A stretch of 64,000 nt of DNA from Chrysaora quinquecirrha (taxonomy: Eukaryota > Cnidaria > Scyphozoa > Semaeostomeae > Pelagiidae). The DNA lies in assembly GCA_014526335.1 (NCBI GenBank), contig JACTAT010000276.1, positions 372,001-436,000 of the forward strand, written 5' to 3'. Below the pieces are notes generated by a model, which saw nothing but the letters and a program-made list of their open reading frames with translations, was not told the DNA's origin and ran no database searches. A program made the position numbers and the translations under genes. Position 1 is the first letter of the stretch, and each line of letters starts with the position of its first letter. Positions 15,097-25,700 of the stretch are shown in pieces.

Positions 15097-18000
15097 ATAT
15101 TTGACTATCTAGAAGGATTTTTGGAACCCATGATTTCGGTCGATTTTCACCCATTTTGCCTTAGTTTAGCCTTGCTTTTTTGGCCAAAAATAGGTCTATT
15201 TTAAGGATCTATTTTATTCACCAAAAGGGCTATAGATGCTTTCAAGTGCTATATAATAGACTTCAAAGTGATATTTGACTATCTAGAAGGATTTTTGGAA
15301 CCCATGATTTTGGTCGATTTTCACATTTTGCCTTAGTTTAGCCTTGCTTTTATGGCCAAAATAGGTCTATTTTAAGAATCTATTTTATTCATCAAGAGGA
15401 CTGTAGATGCTTTCTATTGCTTTATAATAGACTTCAAAGTGATATTTGACTATTTAGAAGGATTTCTGGAATCCATGATTTTGGTCGATTTTCACCAATT
15501 TTGCCTTAGTATAGCCTTGCTTTTTTGGCCAAAAATAGGTCGATTTTCAGGATCTATTTTATTCATCGAAAGGGCTATAGATGCTTTCTATTGCTTTATA
15601 ATAGACTTCAAAGTGATATTTGGCGATTTAGAAGGATTTCTGGAACCCATGATTTTGGTCAATTTTTACCCATTTTGCCCTAGTATAGCCTTGCTTTTTT
15701 GGCCAAAAATAGGTCGATTTTCAGGATCTATTTTATTCATCAAAAGTGCTGTAGATGCTTTCTTTTGCTTGATAATAGACTTCAAAGTGATATTTGACTA
15801 TTTAGAAGGATTTTTTGAACCCATGATTTTGGTCGATTTTCACCCATTTTGCCTTAGTATAGCCTTGCTTTTTATGCCAAAAATAGGTGGATTTTCAGGA
15901 TCTATTTTATTCATCAGAAAGGCTATAGATGCTTTTGTATTGCTTTCTAATAGACTTCAAAGTGATATTTGACTATTTAGAAGGATTTCTGGAATCCATG
16001 ATTTTGGTCGATTTTCACCCATTTTGCCTTAGTTTAGCCTTGCTTTTATGGCCAAAAATAGGTCTATTTTAAGAATCTATTTTATTCATCAAAAGGACTG
16101 TAGATGCTTTCTATTGCTTTATAATAGACTTCAAAGTGATATTTGACTATTTAGAAGGATTTCTGGAATCCATGATTTTGGTCGATTTTCACAAATTTTG
16201 CCTTAGTATAGCCTTGCTTTTTTGGCCAAAAATAGGTCGATTTTCAGGATCTATTTTATTTATCAAAAGTGCTGTAGATGCTTTCTTTTGCTTGATAATA
16301 GACTTCAAAGTGACATTTGACAATTTAGAAGGATTTTTGGAACCCATGATTTTGGTCGATTTTCACCCATTTTGACTTAGTATAGCCTTGCTTTTTATGC
16401 CAAAAATAGGTGGATTTTCAGGATCTATTTTATTCATCAGAAAGGCTATAGATGCTTTTGTATTGCTTTCTAATAGACTTCAAAGTGATATTTGACTATT
16501 TAGAAGGATTTTTGGAACCCATGATTTTGGTCGATTTTTAACCATTTTGCCTTAGTATAGCCTTGCTTTTTTGGCCAAAAATAGGTCGATTTTCAGGAAC
16601 TATTTTATTTATCAAAAGTGCTGTAGATGCTTTCTTTTGCTTTATAATAGACTTCAAAGTGATTTTGACTATTTACAAGGATTTCTGGAACCCATGATTT
16701 GGGTCGATTTTTACCCATTTTGCCTTAGTGTAGCATTGCTTTTTTGGCAAAAATAGGTCGATTTTGAGGATCTATTTTGTTCATCAGAAGGGCTATAGAT
16801 GCTTTCTAATGCTTTATGGTAGACTTCAAGGTGCTATTTGACAATTTAGAAGGAGTTTTGGAACCCATGATTTTGGTCGATTTTTACCCATTTTGCCTTT
16901 GTATAGCCTTGCTCTTTTGGCCAAGAATAGGTCGATTTTAAGGATCTATTTTATTCACCAAAAGGGCTATAGATGCTTTCAATTGCTATATAATAGACTT
17001 CAAAGTGATATTTGACTATCTAGAAGGATTTTTGGAACCCATGATTTTGGTCGATTTTCACCCATTTTGCCTTAGTTTAGCCTTGCTTTTATGGCCAAAA
17101 ATAGGTCTATTTTAAGAATCTATTTTATTCAACAAAAGGGCTATAGATGCTTTCAATTGCTTTATAATAGACTTCAAAGTGATATTTGACTATTTGGAAG
17201 GATTTTTGGAACTCATGATTTTGGTCGATTTTTACCCATTTTGCCTTAGTATAGCCTTGCTTTTATGGCCAAAAATAGGTCGATTTTCAGGATCTATTTT
17301 ATTCATCAAAAGGACTGTAGATGCTTTCTATTGCTTTATAATAGACCTCAAAGTGATATTTGACTATTTAGAAGGATTTCTGGAATCCATGATTTTGGTC
17401 GATTTTCACCAATTTTGCCTTAGTATAGCCTTGCTTTTTTGGCCAAAAATAGGTCGATTTTCAGGATCTATTTTATTCATCGAAAGGGTTATAGATGCTT
17501 TCTATTGCTTTATAATAGACTTCAAAGTGATATTTGACTATCTAGAAGGATTTTTGGAACCCATGATTTCGGTCGATTTTCACCCATTTTGCCTTAGTTT
17601 AGCCTTGCTTTTTTGGCCAAAAATAGGTCTATTTTAAGGATCTATTTTATTCACCAAAAGGGCTATAGATGCTTTCAAGTGCTATATAATAGACTTCAAA
17701 GTGATATTTGACTATCTAGAAGGATTTTTGGAACCCATGATTTTGGTCGATTTTCACACATTTTGCCTTAGTTTAGCCTTGCTTTTATGGCCAAAAATAG
17801 GTCTATTTTAAGAATCTATTTTATTCATCAAGAGGACTGTAGATGCTTTCTATTGCTTTATAATAGACTTCAAAGTGATATTTGACTATTTAGAAGGATT
17901 TCTGGAATCCATGATTTTGGTCGATTTTCACCAATTTTGCCTTAGTATAGCCTTGCTTTTTTGGCCAAAAATAGGTCGATTTTCAGGATCTATTTTATTC

Positions 18001-19968
18001 ATCGAAAGGGCTATAGATGCTTTCTATTGCTTTATAATAGACTTCAAAGTGATATTTGGCGATTTAGAAGGATTTCTGGAACCCATGATTTTGGTCAATT
18101 TTTACCCATTTTGCCCTAGTATAGCCTTGCTTTTTTGGCCAAAAATAGGTCGATCTTCAGGATCTATTTTATTCATCAAAAGTGCTGTAGATGCTTTCTT
18201 TTGCTTGATAATAGACTTCAAAGTGATATTTGACTATTTAGAAGGATTTTTTGAACCCATGATTTTGGTCGATTTTCACCCATTTTGCCTTAGTATAGCC
18301 TTGCTTTTTATGCCAAAAATAGGTGGATTTTCAGGATCTATTTTATTCATCAGAAAGGCTATAGATGCTTTTGTATTGCTTTCTAATAGACTTCAAAGTG
18401 ATATTTGACTATTTAGAAGGATTTCTGGAATCCATGATTTTGGTCGATTTTCACCCATTTTGCCTTAGTTTAGCCTTGCTTTTATGGCCAAAAATAGGTC
18501 TATTTTAAGAATCTATTTTATTCATCAAAAGGACTGTAGATGCTTTCTATTGCTTTATAATAGACTTCAAAGTGATATTTGACTATTTAGAAGGATTTCT
18601 GGAATCCATGATTTTGGTCGATTTTCACAAATTTTGCCTTAGTATAGCCTTGCTTTTTTGGCCAAAAATAGGTCGATTTTCAGGATCTATTTTATTTATC
18701 AAAAGTGCTGTAGATGCTTTCTTTTGCTTGATAATAGACTTCAAAGTGACATTTGACAATTTAGAAGGATTTTTGGAACCCATGATTTTGGTCGATTTTC
18801 ACCCATTTTGACTTAGTATAGCCTTGCTTTTTATGCCAAAAATAGGTGGATTTTCAGGATCTATTTTATTCATCAGAAAGGCTATAGATGCTTTTGTATT
18901 GCTTTCTAATAGACTTCAAAGTGATATTTGACTATTTAGAAGGATTTTTGGAACCCATGATTTTGGTCGATTTTTAACCATTTTGCCTTAGTATAGCCTT
19001 GCTTTTTTGGCCAAAAATAGGTCGATTTTCAGGAACTATTTTATTTATCAAAAGTGCTGTAGATGCTTTCTTTTGCTTTATAATAGACTTCAAAGTGATT
19101 TTGACTATTTACAAGGATTTCTGGAACCCATGATTTGGGTCGATTTTTACCCATTTTGCCTTAGTGTAGCATTGCTTTTTTGGCAAAAATAGGTCGATTT
19201 TGAGGATCTATTTTGTTCATTAGAAGGGCTATAGATGCTTTCTAATGCTTTATGGTAGACTTCAAGGTGCTATTTGACAATTTAGAAGGAGTTTTGGAAC
19301 CCATGATTTTGGTCGATTTTTACCCATTTTGCCTTTGTATAGCCTTGCTCTTTTGGCCAAGAATAGGTCGATTTTAAGGATCTATTTTATTCACCAAAAG
19401 GGCTATAGATGCTTTCAATTGCTATATAATAGACTTCAAAGTGATATTTGACTATCTAGAAGGATTTTTGGAACCCATGATTTTGGTCGATTTTCACCCA
19501 TTTTGCCTTAGTTTAGCCTTGCTTTTATGGCCAAAAATAGGTCTATTTTAAGAATCTATTTTATTCAACAAAAGGGCTATAGATGCTTTCAATTGCTTTA
19601 TAATAGACTTCAAAGTGATATTTGACTATTTGGAAGGATTTTTGGAACTCATGATTTTGGTCGATTTTTACCCATTTTGCCTTAGTATAGCCTTGCTTTT
19701 ATGGCCAAAAATAGGTCGATTTTCAGGATCTATTTTATTCATCAAAAGGACTGTAGATGCTTTCTATTGCTTTATAATAGACCTCAAAGTGATATTTGAC
19801 TATTTAGAAGGATTTCTGGAATCCATGATTTTGGTCGATTTTCACCAATTTTGCCTTAGTATAGCCTTGCTTTTTTGGCCAAAAATAGGTCGATTTTCAG
19901 GATCTATTTTATTCATCGAAAGGGTTATAGATGCTTTCTATTGCTTTATAATAGACTTCAAAGTGATA
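15097..19968 (+). repeat. 14-monomer higher-order tandem duplication in satellite
   Basis: The segment 15097-17532 is repeated as 17533-19968 with an offset of 2,436 bp, exactly 14 monomers of 174 bp. The two copies share all monomer variants in order, including a shortened 'gtgattttgac' monomer (16661 and 19097) and the 'ggaactatt' variant (16595 and 19031). I saw only a handful of differences: two small deletions near 15323 and 15358 of the first copy, and substitutions near 15718/18153 and 16791/19220. This points to a recent unequal crossover or amplification. Confidence 0.9.
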
Positions 19969-20583
19969 TTTGGCGATTTAGAAGGATTTCTGGAACCCAT
20001 GATTTTGGTCAATTTTTACCCATTTTGCCTTAGTATAGCCTTGCTTTTTTGGCCAAAAATAGGTCGATTTTCAGGATCTATTTTATTTATCAAAAGTGCT
20101 GTAGATGCTTTCTTTTGCTTTATAATAGACTTCAAAGTGATATTTGACTATTTAGAAGGATTTTTGGAACCCATGATTTTGGTCGATTTTCACCCATTTT
20201 GCCTTAGTATAGCCTTGCTTTTTATGCCAAAAATAGGTCGATTTCAAGGATCTATTTTATTCATCAGAAGGGCTATAGATGCTTTCTTTTGCTTTATAAT
20301 AGACTTCAAAGTGATATTTGACTATTTAGAAGGATTTTTGGAACCCATGATTTTGGTTGATTTTCACCCATTTTGCCTTAGTATAGCCTTGCTTTTTATG
20401 CCAAAAATAGGTGGATTTTCAGGATCTATTTTATTCATCAGAAGGGCTATAGATGCTTTCTTTTGCTTTATAATAGACTTCAAAGTGATATTTGACGATT
20501 TAGAAGGATTTTTGGAACCCATGATTTTGGTCCATTTTTACCCATTTTGCCTTTGTATAGCCTTGCTTTTCTGGCCAAAATAG
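19615..20583 (+). other. Longest satellite reading frame (322 codons, probably not a gene)
   Basis: This open frame spans about five and a half satellite monomers and would encode a 58-residue repeat rich in Phe, Ile and Leu, with recurring pieces such as WPKIGRFSGSILFI, DFKVIFDYLEGFLEPMILV and HPFCLSIALLF. It begins at a GTG in the frame, not at an ATG, and neighbouring monomers break the frame with TAA. The other plus-strand frames are also open in parts of the array. T-rich DNA without stop codons in a unit divisible by three explains it best. A repeated hydrophobic peptide is possible only if transcription and translation were shown. Confidence 0.3.
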
Positions 20584-20905
20584 GTCGATTTTCAGCATCT
20601 ATTTTATTCATCAAAAGGGCTATAGTTGCTTTCTATTGCTTTATAATAGACTTCAAAGTGATATTTGACTATTTAGAAGGAGTTTTGGAACCAATGATTT
20701 TGCTCGATTTTTACCCATTTTGCCTTAGTATAGCCTTGCTTTTTTGGCAAAAATAGGTCGATTTTCAGCATCTATTTTATTCATCAAAAGGGCTATAGTT
20801 GCTTTCTATTGCTTTATAATAGCCTTCAAATTGATATTTGACTATTTAGAAGGATTTTTGGAAACCATGATTTTGGTCGATTTTCAGCCATTTTGCCTTA
20901 GTAAG

Positions 20906-21740
20906 ATTTTTCGAAATTTTCTGATCTTGAGTTATTCTTCTTTTGTCCAAAATTCCTATTCTATTCCGTTTGTCCAAAAGAGTTACTGATGTTTCTAAAT
21001 TTTTGCAGCTACTACACAAAGACTATTCTAAAGTTCTGAAGTTTTTGTACAACTCAAAGACTTTGCATTTCATTTAATGTAATATTCAAATATCTGTAAC
21101 ATTTACATAACAACAAATACATCCATTGCTTTGAAATACATCTAAGATACAAGTACAATTTAAATAAAATCTACGTACATTGATATTTTAGTACGTGTAT
21201 AAGCGTTAGACAAAGCTTACGTAATATGTCCAATATGTTATTTCTATTAAGTGTTTTGGATTTTCTTAATTGATTTAAATTCTACTAGCTACGTGTTGTA
21301 TAGTTACTTTACTTTACTCTGGATTAAAAAAACGGCAGAATAGCAAGAGCAAAAAAAACGATGTGAACAGTAGTTAAGAACAAATTGCACAAGGAAACGT
21401 TTAAGGTCACAAAGACAAATTCATGGCTGTTTACAAGACAGCAAGAAGCGATTTAAATCACATATAAAGCCAATATATGATGTTTCGTAAAATAGAAGGG
21501 TTCTTCAAGAGGCAAGAACAGATATGTGCACAAGATTCCCGAAATAGTTAAAATACAGGGCTAGGTACCATTTTAACGAATAGCAACTGTGACTACTATT
21601 TGTTCGATATATTTCACACATTCTGTGCCAAAATGCAAGAAAAATCACTAGCTATCTGCAAAAGTTTGTGAACAACTAAAAGCCAACGAACTGCGGCTTC
21701 TGTTGAACAGCGGCTGCTATAAATTTTTTGCTTAGGCCGG
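20906..21740. other. Intergenic stretch after satellite
   Basis: Ordinary AT-rich DNA follows the degenerate last monomer. I see no coding frame with family features, no RNA gene and no clear repeat. Confidence 0.5.
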
Positions 21741-21999
21741 CCCTGGCCAAACAATCACATAATGTTTGGCAAACGTACAAAATCTGCTTGTCAAGCGAAA
21801 TGTTTAACCGTTTGGCCATGTCACAAAACAATGCTAATCAAACATTCTTTGCTTGAAATGTTTTTGAACTATTTCAAAACATTGTCCAACGCATTTATTC
21901 AGCAAACAATGTTTGTGGCGTGGCAAAACGGTCAAACGTTGCTTGTAACGCAAATCTAAAATGTTTGGCCAATAACAACATTTGATTGTTTGGCCAAGG
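21741..21999. mobile_element. Inverted-repeat MITE, 'ggccaaac' family, copy 1
   Basis: The left end TGGCCAAACAATCA and the reverse complement of the right end share TGGCCAAACAATCA. Inside, variants of atgtttgGCC and its complement recur on both strands. The element is about 259 bp with no coding capacity, so it is a non-autonomous inverted-repeat element. Superfamily not assigned. Confidence 0.7.
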
Positions 22000-22088
22000 C
22001 TTTAGACTAGTGAGGCTTCCGTCGTGAAATACGTTAAGCATATTCCTTCACAATGGGCCGAAGATTTCCAATCCTCCTGAAATAAGGT

Positions 22089-22355
22089 CATGGCCGAATG
22101 ATCAAACACAGTTGGACAAACATTTGAGACTTGCTTTACAAACAATGTTTGACCGTTTAGCCACGACGGACAACATTGCTTGATAAGTAGAGCGTGCTTG
22201 ATAAGGTTTTTGAAAAACCTCAAAAGCATTTTCTGCTTATCGTCAGCAAAAAATGTTTGATGAGCGATGTTTTGTGATGTGACCAAACGGTTAAACATGT
22301 TGCTGCACAGGCAATGTCAGATGTTTGACCAACAATGTTTGATCGTTTGGCCATC
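22089..22355. mobile_element. Inverted-repeat MITE, 'ggccaaac' family, copy 2
   Basis: Related to the element just upstream. The left end (22090-22132) and the reverse complement of the right end (22309-22355) match over about 40 bases around TGGCC, GATCAAACA and GACAAACAT. It lies about 110 bp downstream of the BBS9 stop codon in gene direction. Confidence 0.65.
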
Positions 22356-22464
22356 GCCTAAAAGCTCCCTGAAAAATTCATTGCAATATGGTTTTTGAAT
22401 TGACCAGACTGACTTATAATAACCAGGGAATGCACTGAATCAAATACAATGTAATACCTTATCA

Positions 22465-22470
22465 TTTTAT
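22465..22470 (-). promoter_or_regulatory. AATAAA overlapping the BBS9 stop codon
   Basis: On the minus strand the end of the frame reads GGACAATAAAATGA, so the polyadenylation hexamer AATAAA shares its bases with the TAA stop. If used, cleavage would leave a very short 3' untranslated region. Use is not shown by the sequence. Confidence 0.4.
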
Positions 22471-22704
22471 TGTCCATTTACAGTACTTCTTGAAGAGGTT
22501 GCTCTAGCGGCTGCATTAGCAAGAATATCAGCTTCTTTTGAATCTTTCTCAATCAATACTCTTTTATCTAACTCATTTTTCAGTTTTGGTAATCTCTTAT
22601 CAACATCAGGCAAACTTTGAAGTTTGGAAGACTTTCTTTCAGCAACATTTTCAACGAATTTATTTCTTTGGATTTTTTCACAGCAACTTCGTTAGGAATA
22701 CCAT
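22467..22704 (-). CDS. BBS9: Probable last BBS9 exon with frameshift and stop
   Basis: It starts at an acceptor (tcacag) in the phase left by the previous exon and encodes GIPNEVAVKK. It loses frame at the A run at 22673-22678, then continues in another frame as FVENVAERKSSKLQSLPD, an acidic/basic helical stretch, to ATSSRSTVNGQ and TAA at 22467-22469. The exon is exactly one base short, as in the exon at 28889. Similarity to vertebrate BBS9 is weak here; the phase fit and coding look support it. The stop overlaps an AATAAA. Confidence 0.72.
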
Positions 22705-25700
22705 CTGTGAAAAATAATCAGACCAGTTTAAAATCTGCTGATGTTTTTATTAAAATGAATTTAAAAGAGGAGAAAACGTAAACAACAAGTTGAATTCTTC
22801 ACATTGAACCCTAGTACTCATATGCCCTAAGAATAATAAAAATTGGGGATTTTCCCGATCCCAGAATCTTGCGATCGTTGCGATCTTTGCAATGGGCTAG
22901 TTCACATATGTCAGAAGGATCGTAAATATCATGATGCTTCTCGCACCAAATCTCATTTCGGTGCTATTTCAAGGAAAAAGAATGTGCCGCTGTGAACTAT
23001 CATCTCTTACATCAGGGAAGAAATTATATTATTGTTTGGTATAATCAGAGCCTGCAAACTGAATCGAAACAGAAATCTTTGATCAGCGTCTATTTAAACT
23101 TAAATTGGGCGGTTCCTCTGTTATAAATCGAATGGAATTCATTACCATACCCCAGTGTAACTTCTTTGCCTTGATCTGCAGCTTGCAAAGTAACTCTTAC
23201 CACCATTTACCACTACCAGGAGACTGTCAGCCATTTTGTAAATTGAACCCATGACAATTGCGACGTTGCGAATTCTCAAATGCCCCAGTCTCGTTAAAAG
23301 CACATTCTCATTAGTTGTAAAAATCCCAGGCGATCGGGGATCGTCGGGGATGCATTAGCAAAATAGATATTCTTCCGATTCTTAAGCTGTGGCTAAGCCA
23401 GGAGACATGTTGCACGTGGCATTGTCCAGCGCGACATGTTAGTTAGATATCTCCTAGTTTAGCCACCTAGGCAACTTTGTAGCGCACGACAAAATCTGTA
23501 GCGAGAGACAAATGTTTCTAGGAGAGATACAAATGTCTTTGCTTGTCACTCGCATGTTCAACCAGCCCAGGAAACAAGCCGAGTACAATGTCTTACGCAA
23601 CATGACTCCTAGTTTAGCCACAACTTTACGATTCTGACGACATGCGACTGGAATGTTCTTGGCCGTTCTCATATATCGTAATAAGAATAGCAAACTACAA
23701 ACCAGTTGCATCTTCTAAATCCTCTTGCGATTCTTCTAAAGTTTCCAGTGGTTTTTTTGGTTCAGATTTGCTGTTTAGATCACCTTGTGCATGAAAACGT
23801 AAATCAAGTTTGGCTCCTTTGTTAAGACGCTCACACATGAGTGCTATATGTTTCTTGAGCTTGGCAGTATCCTTCGGCATCGTCAAAGGTTGTATAGAGA
23901 CTAATAACGAGAAATTAAGGCATGTGTGAAAATATTTGTGTAAAATTTGAAATCGTACTTAATTTATTATCTATCCTTCATTTTATCAAAACCAGCTTTA
24001 CTTGTCACTAAAGTCGCAGATTTTTGGTGATCCGGGTGAAAAATGCCAAGCACAGTGGCAGCTGTGTAACGGTCAGTAACGCTTTTAAATAAATTCCACT
24101 TAGCTTCAAAAATATTACACGAAAGGCCACCGAAATTGGAATTTTCAAAGTTCAAGATATCGAGTTTTCGATGCTGAAATCGTGTAAAGCATCTTAGATT
24201 TAGTCTAGGTGCAGAGTTTCACTGTCCTAGAGATTGCACTACTGATTTTATGATCCTTCAAACTTCCATCTTCTTTAAGGGCTTTGACCGTCAAAAGTGA
24301 CTGTTGCTGAAACTTTTCATTCAACTGGGTCTAAGCCCTTTTAAATTGTCTTCTTTGAACGCACATAAGATCAACAGTAAAAGCGCTAAGATAGTTAAAC
24401 ATTCATCTAGACTAAATTTTGGCTGCTCATAAACGAATTTGGTACGAAAACTCTGTATATCGAAATTGTGAAGGAATTCCAGCCGTTCCGCGTAATTTTC
24501 TATTGCAATTACAAAGTTCAGCATGATGAATGCACATCTAAGATCTAGAGTGCACTGTGATTGAAGTACTATTGAGTGTGCAAATATACTAAAGGAAAAG
24601 GGTCTTTTATTCATATAGGGCCCATATCCTAGAAGTAACAACAAAAATAGAATGTTAGACTGTTCATAGCAAAGACTGTCTGACTTACCATTTTGATCTT
24701 TGGAAGATTTTGCTAAGCAAGTTTTGAGAAGATGTGTAATAGAAGCATCTGTTGTTTCTTCCCAACCCTATGAACAGTTTTGTTGAAAATTTACAAATAT
24801 AAAAGCTAAAATAAGGGCAAAAGATTGATTGACATGACGAGAATTTTATGGCGAATGGACTACCACGATTTAACCGATTAAAATTTCGGTTCCAGCCTCA
24901 ATTTTTCATAATTTCGGTTCCAGCCTCAATTTTTCAAAATTTTGGCCTAGTCCACTCAGCAAGATCGGGATTCACAAGGAGCAGGCCCCAAACATATATA
25001 AATACAAAAACTTGCTGATCACTTCTTGGATGATATAATCAAGTATACAGCAATCTTTTGCGTCATCCAAATTTTTTGCATCATTGTGGCCTTTTTCCTT
25101 GATACCTTGATTTCCATATTGAAGTCACAGACAAATTTCTATTGTCGGGGCAGTAAATCAACCTGGCAGATATCAACTGCGAATTGGCCTAACAGATGCC
25201 GAGCTCCAATGCCAACAGCGGAATTATTCCCTCCACCTATTCGCCTCGTAGACTCTTATGTAAGTCGTAGATTCAATCCCAGCCTCCTGCGTAATAACAA
25301 CAGTGACAATAATATACAATTTTTGAGATGAATTTAATTTAGGTGACCCAAACGAAAACTACGACTTCAAGTCAATTCAAACTGGAGTCAAGGTTGGATA
25401 AGATTAGAAATTTTCTTGCGTCTTTGAGAAAACCAACGAGAAATGTTTTGCATGTCCTAAATTTTCCTTCTTTTAGGCCTAGGCATCCTGGGTAACCATG
25501 GTCATATGGTTAAACTTTCTGACAACAACACAGTATTAAAAAATTACCTTTAGTGGTCCTATTCCTAAGCACGTACGGGAGATACCAAAACAAATTTTGT
25601 GTATACCGAAAATCTTAAGACGTTTGCATGGAAAAATCTGTACACGCATGTGTATCTTCGATACATGAATAAAAATGGTTTCATGTACAGTCAACTCCCT

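Larger units (their letters stand above)
8768..20905 (+). repeat. Satellite array, 174-bp monomer, about 70 copies
   Basis: The same block recurs head to tail. The word ATGCCAAAA at 8771 returns at 8945, and the equivalent GGCCAAAA returns at 9121, giving a 174-bp period. Landmarks in every monomer are ggctatagatgctttc, gacttcaaagtgatatttga, ggaacccatgattttggtc and cccattttgccttag. Monomers differ by point changes, with occasional short indels and at least one truncated unit near 13795. Because 174 is 58 codons, one plus-strand frame stays open over several monomers, and other frames are also open in places. The monomer length is close to nucleosome length, as in many centromeric or heterochromatic satellites; that role is inference. 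The array decays at about 20905. Confidence 0.95.

Noticed and set aside
8768..20905. CRISPR array
   Set aside because: Repeats are contiguous 174-bp monomers without unique spacers, in animal DNA.
8771..20989. Many plus-strand open frames of 60-322 codons in the satellite as a repeat-protein gene family
   Set aside because: They follow the 174-bp monomer exactly, occur in more than one frame, often begin at GTG with no gene context, and are broken by TAA in neighbouring monomers. A stop-poor repeat divisible by three explains them.
25026..25331. A 101-codon plus-strand frame with a hydrophobic start, as a small membrane protein
   Set aside because: It starts at TTG, has no recognised features beyond one hydrophobic stretch and lies in a BBS9 intron; chance is likelier.
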